Assembly: GCA_947371865.1 (NCBI GenBank)
Contig: CANBRH010000024.1
Location: 1 to 16,025, forward strand
DNA: 16,025 nucleotides
Reading direction: 5' to 3'
Origin: Actinomycetota bacterium
Lineage (GTDB): Bacteria; Actinomycetota; Actinomycetes; Nanopelagicales; Nanopelagicaceae
This document shows, piece by piece, positions 1 through 7,437 of the stretch. The position numbers were made by a program, and so were the translations under genes. Below the pieces are notes generated by a model. It made no database searches, was not told where the DNA came from, and was given only the letters and a program-made list of their open reading frames with translations. Numbering within the stretch: position 1 is the stretch's first letter; every line of letters begins with the position of its first letter.

Positions 1-254
1 CAGTCTTGGTCAGTTACCCGACCGAAATTGGCGATCGATTTTTAGTATGCAGCGATGGGCTTTCTAGTGTGCTCTCTGAAGTCGAGATGACCGCAATCTT
101 AAAGAAATCAGAAAACGAGAATGTTGTTGCCGATTTAATTGCCGCCACGAAGGCTAAAGGCGCTCCAGATAACATAACAATCCTTTGGGTTGAAGTGACC
201 AGCGCATCTTCAGATGCTTCTGACTTGGTTTTGTTAGGCGCTGCTCGTGAATAA
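1..254 (+). CDS. pstP: PP2C-family Ser/Thr protein phosphatase, C-terminal part (PstP-like)
   Basis: Partial gene; the 5' part lies before the window and the visible frame starts at base 3. The 83 visible residues carry two PP2C hallmarks: the metal-binding stretch FLVCSDGLS and, near the end, GAPDNITILWVEV, whose DN binds the catalytic metal pair. PP2C enzymes of this type remove phosphate from Ser/Thr residues and oppose PknA/PknB-type kinases in actinobacteria. Only about 20 residues follow the catalytic domain, with no membrane segment, whereas M. tuberculosis PstP continues into a membrane helix and an extracellular domain; this version therefore looks cytosolic. It overlaps the pknB start by 8 bp, so kinase and phosphatase are translationally linked. 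The family is clear; naming it pstP rests on the neighbouring pknB. Confidence 0.82.
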   Translation, partial: VLVSYPTEIGDRFLVCSDGLSSVLSEVEMTAILKKSENENVVADLIAATKAKGAPDNITILWVEVTSASSDASDLVLLGAARE

Positions 255-1791
255 AATTTTGGGTGATCGATATTCCCTAGGTGAAATGATTGGTACCGGG
301 GGAATGGCCGATGTTTATATTGGTCAAGATCTTCGATTATCGCGCAGTGTTGCCATAAAGATATTGCGAAGTGATTTGGCGCGAGACCCATCATTTGTCG
401 CACGTTTTCGTAAAGAAGCTTTTGCTGCCGCAGGATTAAACCATCCGGGAATTGTTGCTGTTTACGATTCTGGTGATGAGAACGGTGACTCCTACATCGT
501 TATGGAATTAGTTATCGGACATACCTTGCGTGACCTCATTCGCGAAGGCGAAAGTATTTCAACCGATCGAGCGCTAAGAATTGTCAGTGGTGTATTGGAA
601 GCGTTGGAATATTCCCATTCCAATGGCATCGTTCACCGCGATATAAAGCCAGCCAACATTATGCTGACCGAAACTGGCGACGTAAAAGTTATGGATTTCG
701 GAATTGCGCGCGCACTTGATGACATCGGCGCGACGATGACCAACACGTGGAATGTTGTTGGAACGGCTCAATATTTATCACCAGAACAAGCAACTGGCGA
801 AACTGCAGACCGTCGTAGCGATATTTACTCGGTGGGATGCCTGCTCTACGAACTGCTTACGGGGCAGCCGCCGTTTAGTGGCGATACCCCCGTCTCTATT
901 GCATATCAGCATGTTTCCATGCCGTTTCATGCTCCTTCTGAAATGGTTGAAGGTTTGGACCCCAATCTAGACACAATTCTTGCCGTTGCACTTTCCAAGA
1001 ATCCTGCCGATCGCTATCAGACAGCCGCTGACATGTTGGTTGATCTCCAGCGAGTTCTTCGGGGGCAATCGGTCACCACGAAAATTAGAAAAGTAAAGAA
1101 ATCAAAGTGGAAGATTTTTGTTCCGGTTCTTGCGCTGCTTGCGCTGGGTGGTGCGCTCTTTTTTGGGCTGAGCAATAGGACCGCGACAGTCATTCCCTTG
1201 ACTGTTCCTAACGTCGTGGGGCTAACTCAAGACCAAGCAAATGCTCTCCTTGGCGCTTTCACTATTACTTACCAACACGCACCAAACTCGCACATTCCTA
1301 AGGATCGCATCGCCGATCAAGTTCCTCTAGCCACAACAAAAGTTGCGCGCGGCAGTGCCGTAACGCTGACGATCTCTGACGGCCCGGGCAACACGACCGT
1401 GCCGGTCGATCTTGTAGGTAAGACCTTAGAAGAAGCCCGCTTAAGTTTGGCATCTGCAGGACTTGTCATTTCACAAGCAATCCCCGTGGATTCCAATCAA
1501 GCACCAGGAACAGTTCTTAGTGTCGTTCCAGGTATGGGAAGCACGATTGTTGCTGGAAGTGGTGTCACGCTTCAGATCGCAAGTGGGAATTTGCAGGTGC
1601 CTCACTTGGTTGGACTTACTGAAATTCAGGCACGAACAGTTCTCACTCAAGCCGGCTTCTTGGTCCAAGAAGTTGATGCCTTCGACCCTAACCAACCGTT
1701 AGATACAGTTTTAGCTCAAGCGCCGGACGAAGGAACTACACAAAATATTGGAAGCTCTGTCACCATCACTGTAAATAAAGCGACGAACTAA
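247..1791 (+). CDS. pknB: Membrane Ser/Thr protein kinase with three PASTA domains (PknB-like)
   Basis: This 514-residue protein has a cytosolic kinase domain (about residues 9-270), a basic juxtamembrane stretch (279-288), one membrane helix (about 289-309) and an outward-facing C-terminus. Visible kinase motifs are the glycine-rich loop GTGGMADVY (16-24), the ATP-binding Lys in VAIK (K38), HRDIKPAN (130-137, catalytic D132) and DFG (150-152). The activation loop has Thr at 163, 165 and 167, candidates for autophosphorylation. Three PASTA repeats (about 318-377, 384-446, 449-510) should bind peptidoglycan fragments or lipid II and let the kinase sense cell-wall state; M. tuberculosis PknB has four. 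The GTG start at 247 is chosen because the next Met (residue 14) lies at the glycine loop. The gene overlaps the upstream phosphatase by 8 bp, and its stop codon overlaps that of trpG on the other strand. Confidence 0.95.
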   Translation: MNKILGDRYSLGEMIGTGGMADVYIGQDLRLSRSVAIKILRSDLARDPSFVARFRKEAFAAAGLNHPGIVAVYDSGDENGDSYIVMELVIGHTLRDLIREGESISTDRALRIVSGVLEALEYSHSNGIVHRDIKPANIMLTETGDVKVMDFGIARALDDIGATMTNTWNVVGTAQYLSPEQATGETADRRSDIYSVGCLLYELLTGQPPFSGDTPVSIAYQHVSMPFHAPSEMVEGLDPNLDTILAVALSKNPADRYQTAADMLVDLQRVLRGQSVTTKIRKVKKSKWKIFVPVLALLALGGALFFGLSNRTATVIPLTVPNVVGLTQDQANALLGAFTITYQHAPNSHIPKDRIADQVPLATTKVARGSAVTLTISDGPGNTTVPVDLVGKTLEEARLSLASAGLVISQAIPVDSNQAPGTVLSVVPGMGSTIVAGSGVTLQIASGNLQVPHLVGLTEIQARTVLTQAGFLVQEVDAFDPNQPLDTVLAQAPDEGTTQNIGSSVTITVNKATN

Positions 1792-2426
1792 CCTTTATTT
1801 ACTACCGGGGACAATCCTTCAGATCGCTCACGAGCATCTGCGTCACCACAGATCACTAACCAGTTGCCCAACATTTGATGGCCATGTTCTGTCAATACCG
1901 ATTCAGGATGGAACTGCACCCCAGAAATCGGAAGAGTGCGATGTTGTACTGACATGATTACTCCAGAATCGGTTCGACCAGTTACAACAAGTTCATCGGG
2001 AACGGTGTCAGATTCAATGGCAAGAGAGTGATAGCGCGTTGCAATAAAAGGTGACTTGATGTCCTTGAGTACGCCGACATTTTCATGGTGAACTATCGAA
2101 GTTTTTCCATGGAGGAGTTCGGGTGCACGCGAAACCACGGCTCCAAATGCCACTCCGATTGCCTGATGTCCTAAGCAAACTCCCAAAAGCGGGATCTTCT
2201 CTTCGGCGGCTAATTTCACTAATTCAATACTTAATCCCGCTGTCTCGGGGGTGCCAGGTCCGGGAGAGATCAAAATTCCATCATAGGTGGCTGCCTCTTC
2301 GAGAGTGACCTCATCATTTCGACGAACGGTGCACTCGGCGCCAATTTGGGCGAGGTATTGGACTAGGTTGAAAACGAAAGAGTCATAGTTATCAACAACC
2401 AGAATCTTCCGCGGGGCTGAACTCAT
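1788..2426 (-). CDS. trpG: Glutamine amidotransferase subunit of anthranilate / aminodeoxychorismate synthase
   Basis: This 212-residue class I glutamine amidotransferase releases ammonia from glutamine for a chorismate-using partner (TrpE for tryptophan, PabB for folate). Motifs seen: VVDNYDSF near the N-terminus, SPGPGTP (54-60), the nucleophile elbow GVCLGHQ with C84, HGKTS (106-110), and QFHPES with the catalytic H173 and E175. The open frame runs 22 codons further upstream, but I chose the ATG at 2426 because MSSAPRKILVVDNYDSF matches the usual family N-terminus and the longer start would run into crgA. No trpE or pabB is adjacent, so it may serve both pathways, as amphibolic TrpG/PabA proteins do. 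Presence beside pknB and crgA is the conserved actinobacterial arrangement. Confidence 0.93.
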   Translation of the reverse strand: MSSAPRKILVVDNYDSFVFNLVQYLAQIGAECTVRRNDEVTLEEAATYDGILISPGPGTPETAGLSIELVKLAAEEKIPLLGVCLGHQAIGVAFGAVVSRAPELLHGKTSIVHHENVGVLKDIKSPFIATRYHSLAIESDTVPDELVVTGRTDSGVIMSVQHRTLPISGVQFHPESVLTEHGHQMLGNWLVICGDADARERSEGLSPVVNKG

Positions 2427-2453
2427 GGCTTTATTCTGTAGTACCTTTGCCCT
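2427..2453. promoter_or_regulatory. 27-bp divergent trpG/crgA control region, probably leaderless
   Basis: Only 27 bp separate the two start codons and no convincing Shine-Dalgarno is seen for either gene. On the plus strand TACCTT (2442-2447) fits the actinobacterial -10 pattern TAnnnT and lies exactly 6 bp before the crgA ATG, which would place the transcript start on the A of ATG. On the minus strand CAGAAT (2433-2438) lies 6 bp before the trpG ATG and matches 4 of 6 bases of TATAAT. Leaderless mRNAs are common in actinobacteria. No clear -35 boxes were found, so the promoters are tentative. Confidence 0.35.
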
Positions 2454-2711
2454 ATGCCTAAATCGAAGGTTCGCAAAAAGGACAAGGACCACAACCCAAC
2501 TCCGGTTGTGACTGCAGCTTCCCTGCCCAAGGAGAGCCCTAAGTGGCTGGCTCCAACCATGGTGGGCGCATTCCTGACCGGCTTAATCTGGATCGTTATC
2601 TTCTACATTAGCTCGACTTCATACCCAATCCCCCATATCGGGGCCTGGAATATGGTGGTTGGTTTCGGCTTCGTCGCCGTGGGTTTTACGCTCGCTACTC
2701 GCTGGCGCTAA
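2454..2711 (+). CDS. crgA: Cell division protein CrgA
   Basis: This 85-residue membrane protein belongs to the actinobacteria-specific CrgA family, which recruits or steadies divisome parts and coordinates septal peptidoglycan synthesis. It shows the family layout: a basic N-terminus beginning MPKSKVRKK, two membrane helices (about 32-52 and 63-81) joined by a short loop, the motif GLIWIVIF in helix 1, and a C-terminus ending in TRWR (mycobacterial CrgA ends in a similar MRWH). The ATG at 2454 gives exactly the family N-terminus. The last 15 bp, including the stop codon, form the first part of a 32-bp repeat unit that is copied downstream. Confidence 0.95.
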   Translation: MPKSKVRKKDKDHNPTPVVTAASLPKESPKWLAPTMVGAFLTGLIWIVIFYISSTSYPIPHIGAWNMVVGFGFVAVGFTLATRWR

Positions 2712-2775
2712 AAGCTCGCCAGACTGCCACTCGCTGGCGCTAAAAGCCCGCCAGACTGCCACTCGCTGGCGCTAA
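2697..2775 (+). repeat. 32-bp tandem repeat copying the 3' end of crgA
   Basis: Two head-to-tail 32-bp units lie at 2697-2728 and 2729-2760, differing at one base (T at 2720 versus C in the second copy), followed by a 15-bp partial third unit at 2761-2775. The first 15 bp of unit 1 are the last four codons and stop of crgA (ACT CGC TGG CGC TAA). Each full unit also holds a 6-bp inverted repeat, CTGGCG and CGCCAG, separated by 9 bp, so each could fold into a small hairpin in the crgA mRNA tail. The near-identity points to recent duplication by replication slippage. Confidence 0.93.
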
Positions 2776-2791
2776 TTACACTCGTGTAATT
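2774..2791. repeat. 18-bp inverted repeat between crgA and the rhomboid gene
   Basis: AATTACAC and GTGTAATT are perfect 8-bp arms separated by the two bases TC. The two-base centre suits a dimeric protein-binding site better than an RNA hairpin, and no T-run follows on either strand, so it is not a typical intrinsic terminator. It lies between two converging genes and directly beside the DnaA-box-like elements. Confidence 0.7.
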
Positions 2792-2821
2792 CTCCACATG
2801 GTGGATAACTCCTGTGGATAA
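2790..2821. promoter_or_regulatory. Cluster of DnaA-box-like 9-mers
   Basis: Three 9-mers resemble the DnaA box TTATCCACA. TTATCCACA itself is on the minus strand at 2813-2821 (exact). TTATCCACC is on the minus strand at 2800-2808 (one mismatch). TTCTCCACA is on the plus strand at 2790-2798 (one mismatch). The two minus-strand boxes sit inside a direct repeat GTGGATAACT at 2801-2810 and 2814-2823, a 13-bp period. The site touches the rhomboid stop codon. DnaA binding is inferred from sequence only. Confidence 0.5.
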
Positions 2822-3397
2822 CTATCTCTTGCTTGCCCGGAGTGCGTAAGTAGCCGCTGCCCCGCCAATGATGCCGCCCACATGGGCGTGCCAATCGACA
2901 TTGGGCACCACAAAGGTAATTAATAGGTTTACGGCGATCACCCCGCCAACACTGCGGTAGTCAACCCCCATGCGCCGCCCCGTCACCAACATGGCTGCAA
3001 AGAGGCCAAAGATTGCACCTGATGCTCCGACTGCTGGGACATTTTCAGGGTTAAAGGCGTATGACGCGGCAGAGGCGGTAATGAGTGAGACCGTGAAGAT
3101 AAGTGAAAATTTGAGACGGCCGTAAAAGAGTTCGACTGGGGTGCCTACTGAGAAGAGTGCCAACATATTAAAAAGTAGGTGAGTCAAACTGCCATGAGTT
3201 AAAGCAACTGTAATGAGGCGATACCACTCGCCGGTTGCGACTCCATGCACCGCGCCATCGCTGAGGATGGCACGGCGAATGAGGAAAAGCTGTTCTTGAA
3301 CCGGCGGGTTGGTCAGATTAGGAAGATAAGTTGCGATCACATACGAGGCAGAAATTATTGCAATCAGCCAATTAGTGAGCGTGTACTTTCTTCGCAT
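2822..3397 (-). CDS. Rhomboid-family intramembrane serine protease
   Basis: This 191-residue polytopic membrane protein has about six hydrophobic helices. Rhomboids cut the transmembrane segments of other membrane proteins. The Ser-His dyad is visible: S126 in GASGAIFG, and H172 in HAHVGG in the last helix. Other family markers are WYRL (58-61), HGSLTHLLFNM, whose H73 and N77 help form the oxyanion hole, and a following GTPVELFYG loop. Length is typical of the short bacterial core type without extra domains. The ATG at 3397 lies 11 bp after the ppiA stop, so the two are probably co-transcribed. Actinobacterial origin regions often carry a rhomboid or membrane gene beside ppiA and crgA. The natural substrate cannot be told from sequence. 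Confidence 0.92.
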   Translation of the reverse strand: MRRKYTLTNWLIAIISASYVIATYLPNLTNPPVQEQLFLIRRAILSDGAVHGVATGEWYRLITVALTHGSLTHLLFNMLALFSVGTPVELFYGRLKFSLIFTVSLITASAASYAFNPENVPAVGASGAIFGLFAAMLVTGRRMGVDYRSVGGVIAVNLLITFVVPNVDWHAHVGGIIGGAAATYALRASKR

Positions 3398-3408
3398 CCA
3401 ATAAACCC

Positions 3409-3921
3409 TTATTCAGTAATACTTACAGAGTTAATGGTGATTGCTTGAACGGGGCGATCTCCAGCAGCGGTCTTGGCTGTGGCAATAGCGTCTACAACTT
3501 TTTGTGAAGCAGGGTCAGTGACTTCACCAAAGATGGAGTGCTTGCGATTTAACCAAGCGGTTGGTGCAACGGTAATAAAGAATTGCGAACCATTTGTTCC
3601 GGGACCACTGTTTGCCATTGCAAGAAGATATGGGCGATCGAAGTTCAATTCGCCGTGGAATTCATCGGCAAAGCGATAACCAGGTCCACCAGTACCAGTG
3701 CCAAGTGGGTCGCCACCTTGAATCATGAAGTTAGCAATGACGCGGTGGAAAACTGTTCCGTCATAAAGGTTTGCTGTGGTTTTTTCACCAGAGCGTGGGT
3801 CTACCCATTCACGAGCGCCTGAAGCTAGTTCAACGAAGTTCGCTACGGTTTTGGGGGCATGATTTGGAAATAGCTCGACGGTGATGTCACCCATAGAGGT
3901 ATGCAGGATTGCTGTGGACAT
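3409..3921 (-). CDS. ppiA: Cyclophilin-type peptidyl-prolyl cis-trans isomerase
   Basis: This 170-residue single-domain cyclophilin speeds cis-trans isomerisation of peptide bonds before proline and helps protein folding. Active-site elements seen: FHRVI with R60, MIQGG with Q68, [16 protein letters not shown] with N103 and Q113, and [10 protein letters not shown] with W123 and H128. W123 is the position linked to cyclosporin binding in eukaryotic cyclophilins. There is no signal peptide or membrane segment, so it should be cytosolic. A Shine-Dalgarno-like AAAGGG stands just before the ATG at 3921. It leads the ppiA-rhomboid pair; ppiA near gyrA and crgA is a conserved actinobacterial position. 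Confidence 0.95.
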   Translation of the reverse strand: MSTAILHTSMGDITVELFPNHAPKTVANFVELASGAREWVDPRSGEKTTANLYDGTVFHRVIANFMIQGGDPLGTGTGGPGYRFADEFHGELNFDRPYLLAMANSGPGTNGSQFFITVAPTAWLNRKHSIFGEVTDPASQKVVDAIATAKTAAGDRPVQAITINSVSITE

Positions 3922-3927
3922 ATTGAC

Positions 3928-3939
3928 CCTTTCGAAAGG
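3928..3939. repeat. 12-bp perfect palindrome over the ppiA ribosome-binding site
   Basis: CCTTTCGAAAGG is its own reverse complement and covers most of the Shine-Dalgarno AAAGGG of ppiA on the minus strand. As RNA it could form a 4-bp stem with a TCGA loop that partly masks the site. It could equally be chance or a protein-binding site. Confidence 0.4.
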
Positions 3940-3992
3940 TTCCTAGATTTCGTCACTTATTGATAAACAATGGCGATACTTTACGACATCAC

Positions 3993-5435
3993 TCAGTTCT
4001 TAACGAAAAGTTGCTGGAATTCAGCGACGGGCATGGCAGATAAGCCCTCAAAATCGAGGGTTTTGGCCAATATTTGCTCCTGTTGGGCGGCACTAAAGAT
4101 ACGAGCCAAATTAATGCGATATTTTTCAATTAAGAGGGGGATTCCCTCCGCTCTCCGGCGTTTGTGGCCAATGGGGTATTCGACGACTACTTCATCTGAT
4201 GTGATGCCATCTTCAAACTCAATTGTTATGGCATTTGCAATGGAGCGTTTCTCGGGGTCGTGATAGTCAACTGTGAATTGTGGATCTTCAACACACGTGA
4301 TTTTTTCGCGCAGTAAATCGATTCGGGGATCAGCCGCGACATCGTCTTCATAATCTTTGGCAGTCAGGCGACCGAAGATGATTGGGATAGCCACCATATA
4401 TTGAATGCAGTGATCACGATCAGCCGGATTATTTAGTGGGCCTTTCTTGTCGATGATGCGAATACATGCCTCGTGTGTTCGGATCGTTACTCTCTTTATT
4501 TGATCCGACGACTTGCCATTTGCTTGCATCCAATGATGAAGAGTCAGAGCGGCTTCACAAGCGGTCTGCGAATGGAATTCTGCTGGAAAGGAAATTTTAA
4601 AAAGAATATTTTCCATTACATACGATCCATATTTACGTTGGAACTTAAAAGGCCTGCCTTGGAAAGAAACATCATAGAAACCCCAGGTCTTGGCAGTTAA
4701 TACCGTGGGATAACCCATCTCTCCGGCCTTGGCCAACAGGGCCAACCTCACGCCGCGAGAAGTGGCATCGCCTGCAGCCCACGATTTACGCGAACCTGCG
4801 TTAGGGAAATGGCGATAGGTTCGAAGTGATTGACCATCTACCCAGGCAAGGGAAACCGCATTTAAAGTCTCTTCGCGGGTGAGACCCATAAGTTGGCACA
4901 CAACCGCAGTTGTGGCGACCTTTACGAGAAGGACGTGGTCTAGTCCAACTTTATTGAATGAATTTTCTAAGGCAATACATCCTTGAATTTCATGCGCTTT
5001 AATCATCGCTGTTAAAACATCGTGCATCACTAGTGATTTGGCGCCGCTTCTGGAAAGCCAATCCGCAGTGGCCAAGATCCCACCAAGGTTGTCCGATGGA
5101 TGCCCCCACTCAGCGGCCAACCACGTGTCGTTAAAATCTAACCAACGAATTGCAGCGCCAATGTTGAAAGCGCCTTGCACTACATCGAGTTCGTAATTAG
5201 TGCCCGGTACGCGTACGCCATTTATAACAGTGGTCCCAGGAACAAGTGGCCCCATTAATTTGGTGCAAGCGGGGTATTCCAAAGCTTCCAACCCACAACC
5301 CAAAGTATCTAACAAGCAGTTATATGCGGTTTCATAGGCTAAATCGGAGGTGATTTCAAAGTTGAGCGCGTAATCGACAATATCGACGATTTCTTGGTCA
5401 AATGGATGGGTATTTTTAACAACACTGCTGCTCAA
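3993..5435 (-). CDS. prpD: 2-methylcitrate dehydratase (MmgE/PrpD family)
   Basis: This 480-residue protein matches the full-length PrpD family. It dehydrates 2-methylcitrate to 2-methyl-cis-aconitate in the cytosolic 2-methylcitrate cycle, which turns propionyl-CoA plus oxaloacetate into pyruvate and succinate. The strongest evidence is the near-invariant block [18 protein letters not shown] at 98-115, followed by [14 protein letters not shown], almost as in E. coli Prp[15 protein letters not shown] stretch in the C-terminal half also fits. It starts with TTG at 5435, chosen because AGGAA stands 5 bp upstream and no early ATG exists. It follows prpC with an 8-bp gap as the last gene of the operon. 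No clear terminator is seen in the 71 bp before ppiA, so read-through is possible. Rehydration to methylisocitrate would need an aconitase encoded elsewhere. Confidence 0.94.
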   Translation of the reverse strand: MSSSVVKNTHPFDQEIVDIVDYALNFEITSDLAYETAYNCLLDTLGCGLEALEYPACTKLMGPLVPGTTVINGVRVPGTNYELDVVQGAFNIGAAIRWLDFNDTWLAAEWGHPSDNLGGILATADWLSRSGAKSLVMHDVLTAMIKAHEIQGCIALENSFNKVGLDHVLLVKVATTAVVCQLMGLTREETLNAVSLAWVDGQSLRTYRHFPNAGSRKSWAAGDATSRGVRLALLAKAGEMGYPTVLTAKTWGFYDVSFQGRPFKFQRKYGSYVMENILFKISFPAEFHSQTACEAALTLHHWMQANGKSSDQIKRVTIRTHEACIRIIDKKGPLNNPADRDHCIQYMVAIPIIFGRLTAKDYEDDVAADPRIDLLREKITCVEDPQFTVDYHDPEKRSIANAITIEFEDGITSDEVVVEYPIGHKRRRAEGIPLLIEKYRINLARIFSAAQQEQILAKTLDFEGLSAMPVAEFQQLFVKN

Positions 5436-5443
5436 TGTATTTC

Positions 5444-6574
5444 CTAACGGTTAGCGGGTGGGATGAAAGCTAAATCTTCAGGACCGGTGTAGTTGGCGCT
5501 GGGACGAATAATCTTGTTATCTATTCTTTGCTCAATTACATGCGCCGACCAACCAGTTGTGCGCGCCATGACAAAGAGCGGCGTAAAGATAGAGGTAGGG
5601 ATCTGCATGGCGTGATAGGCCACAGCTGAGAACCAGTCCAAATTAGGAAACATGCCTTTTATTTCCCACATAGTCTTTTCAAGGCGTTCGGCAATGTCAT
5701 ACAACATTGGTTGATCTACGCTTAATTCTTTTGCTACCTTTTTAATGATGTCACTTCGAGGGTCGCTAATTGTGTAAACCGGATGGCCAAACCCAATCAC
5801 GACCTCTTTATTCGCGACTCGATTTCGAATGTCAGCTTCCGCCACATCGGCGTCGGAATAGCGTTGCTGAACTTCAAGAGCCACTTCATTTGCGCCACCA
5901 TGTTTTGGTCCACGGAGTGCACCTATCGCGCCGACAAGCGCCGAATATATATCGCTACCAGTTCCAGCAATGACTCGGGCGGTAAAAGTTGATGCATTGA
6001 ATTCGTGCTCGGAATAAAGAATGAGAGAGATATCCATTGCTTTCTCCCACTCGGCAGGGGTCACCATGCCGTGTAAGAGAAAAAGGAAATGGCCCGCGAT
6101 AGAAGAACTCTCTGAAAATTCGCTGATCCTTACGGCATTGAATGCATAGTGGTACCAATACAGCAAAATTCCGGGTTGAAGCGCGATTAATCGATCTGCT
6201 ATTTCACGAGCGCCAACTTCAGAATGATCGAGGTGTTCTGGTTCGAGCGTCCCTAACATTGAGACACCAGTGCGAAGTACATCCATAGGGTGGGTATCTT
6301 TTGGCAGCTGCTCAAGAACGCGCTTCAGTGGATCTGGGATCGCACGTAGGCTGACCAGTTTTCGTTTGTACTCTGCCAACTGAGATGCGGTTGGGAGTTG
6401 GCCATAGATAAGTAGGTATGCAACCTCTTCAAAAACGCAGTAATTTGCTAGGTCGAGGATGTCATAGCCCCGGTAGTGGAGATCGTTCCCGCTGCGGCCC
6501 ACCGAGCAGAGCGCTGTATTCCCAGCCGGAACCCCCGAGAGCGCGACCGACTTCTTAGCCTTGAATTCGGTCAA
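5444..6574 (-). CDS. prpC: 2-methylcitrate synthase
   Basis: This 376-residue citrate-synthase-fold enzyme condenses propionyl-CoA with oxaloacetate to 2-methylcitrate. The catalytic triad of the fold is visible: H225 in [10 protein letters not shown]264 in GFGHPVY, and D313 in [11 protein letters not shown]. Its short length, RGYDILDLA near the N-terminus and position between prpB and prpD favour methylcitrate synthase over housekeeping citrate synthase, although such enzymes often also accept acetyl-CoA. The start is TTG at 6574, which overlaps the prpB stop as TTGA; a strong AGGAG lies about 7 bp upstream inside prpB. The coupling suggests matched production of the two enzymes. Confidence 0.93.
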   Translation of the reverse strand: MTEFKAKKSVALSGVPAGNTALCSVGRSGNDLHYRGYDILDLANYCVFEEVAYLLIYGQLPTASQLAEYKRKLVSLRAIPDPLKRVLEQLPKDTHPMDVLRTGVSMLGTLEPEHLDHSEVGAREIADRLIALQPGILLYWYHYAFNAVRISEFSESSSIAGHFLFLLHGMVTPAEWEKAMDISLILYSEHEFNASTFTARVIAGTGSDIYSALVGAIGALRGPKHGGANEVALEVQQRYSDADVAEADIRNRVANKEVVIGFGHPVYTISDPRSDIIKKVAKELSVDQPMLYDIAERLEKTMWEIKGMFPNLDWFSAVAYHAMQIPTSIFTPLFVMARTTGWSAHVIEQRIDNKIIRPSANYTGPEDLAFIPPANR

Positions 6575-7437
6575 TTCTTCTCCTCTTGATACTTATCAAG
6601 AGCGGATTCATAGGAGTAGTAATTGATTCTCTCGTACAACTCTTCGCGGGTTTGCATGGTGTCGATAACGCTGGATTGCGAACCCGTTGTGCGAATTGTT
6701 TCGTAGATAAGTTCGGCCGCCTTGTTCATGGCACGGAATGCACTGAGGGGATAGAGCACGATGGCAACTCCTGCCTCGCGTAATTGGTCAACAGTAAAAA
6801 GTGGTGTTTTTCCGAATTCAGTGATGTTGGCCAAGATAGGAACTGAGAGTGATGACGAAAACTTTTTGTACGTTTCAAGATCAGTAATTGCTTCTGGAAA
6901 AATCATATCTGCGCCGGCTTGCACATACGCATGAGCGCGCTCAAGAGCGGCATCTAATCCTTCATTGGCCAAGGCATCGGTTCGAGCCATGATGGTGAAG
7001 TTGTCATTAGTGCGAGCATCAACCGCTGCTTTGATGCGATCACTCATCTCACCCAACGAAACTAATTCTTTGTTGGGTCGGTGACCACATCGTTTTGCAC
7101 CGACTTGATCTTCGATGTGAAGCGCGGATGCCCCGGCCTTAATAAGTTCTTTTACGGTGCGGGCTATATTGAAAGCAGAAGGTCCAAATCCGGTATCTGC
7201 ATCCACCAGCAATGGCAGGTCACAAACATTCGTGATTCGACGAACATCCGTAAGTACATCATCTAAAGTCGTTATTCCAAGATCAGGTATACCTAGGGAG
7301 CCTGCGGCAACGCCACCACCGGAGAGATAGATGGCGGTATAACCAGCGCGTTCGGCTAACAACGCATGGTTTGCATTTATCGTGCCAACCACTTGAAGCG
7401 GGTGCTCTGCTGCGACCGCCTCTTTGAATGATGTCAT
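6571..7437 (-). CDS. prpB: 2-methylisocitrate lyase
   Basis: This 288-residue enzyme of the isocitrate lyase / PEP mutase family splits 2-methylisocitrate into pyruvate and succinate, the last step of the 2-methylcitrate cycle. Seen motifs are [35 protein letters not shown] with D52, the Mg-binding VDADTGFG with D79 and D81, and the active-site loop KRCGHRPNK with C117. KRCGH is typical of methylisocitrate lyases. I chose the ATG at 7437 because it overlaps the stop of the preceding gene as ATGA and has GGTGG 8 bp upstream; a GTG at 7449 would add four residues. Downstream it overlaps prpC by 4 bp. Confidence 0.94.
   Translation of the reverse strand: MTSFKEAVAAEHPLQVVGTINANHALLAERAGYTAIYLSGGGVAAGSLGIPDLGITTLDDVLTDVRRITNVCDLPLLVDADTGFGPSAFNIARTVKELIKAGASALHIEDQVGAKRCGHRPNKELVSLGEMSDRIKAAVDARTNDNFTIMARTDALANEGLDAALERAHAYVQAGADMIFPEAITDLETYKKFSSSLSVPILANITEFGKTPLFTVDQLREAGVAIVLYPLSAFRAMNKAAELIYETIRTTGSQSSVIDTMQTREELYERINYYSYESALDKYQEEKN

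Noticed and set aside
2697..2775. The repeats could be a CRISPR array
   Set aside because: Units are directly joined with no spacers, only 2.5 copies exist, and no cas genes are near.
2774..2791. Intrinsic terminator for crgA or the rhomboid gene
   Set aside because: No T-run follows on either strand and the stem is A/T-rich with almost no loop.
3922..3992. Terminator at the end of the prp operon
   Set aside because: No convincing GC-rich stem followed by T residues on the minus strand was found in these 71 bp.
5444..6574. The gene could be housekeeping citrate synthase (gltA)
   Set aside because: The short length and placement between methylisocitrate lyase and methylcitrate dehydratase genes with 4-bp and 8-bp junctions favour methylcitrate synthase.
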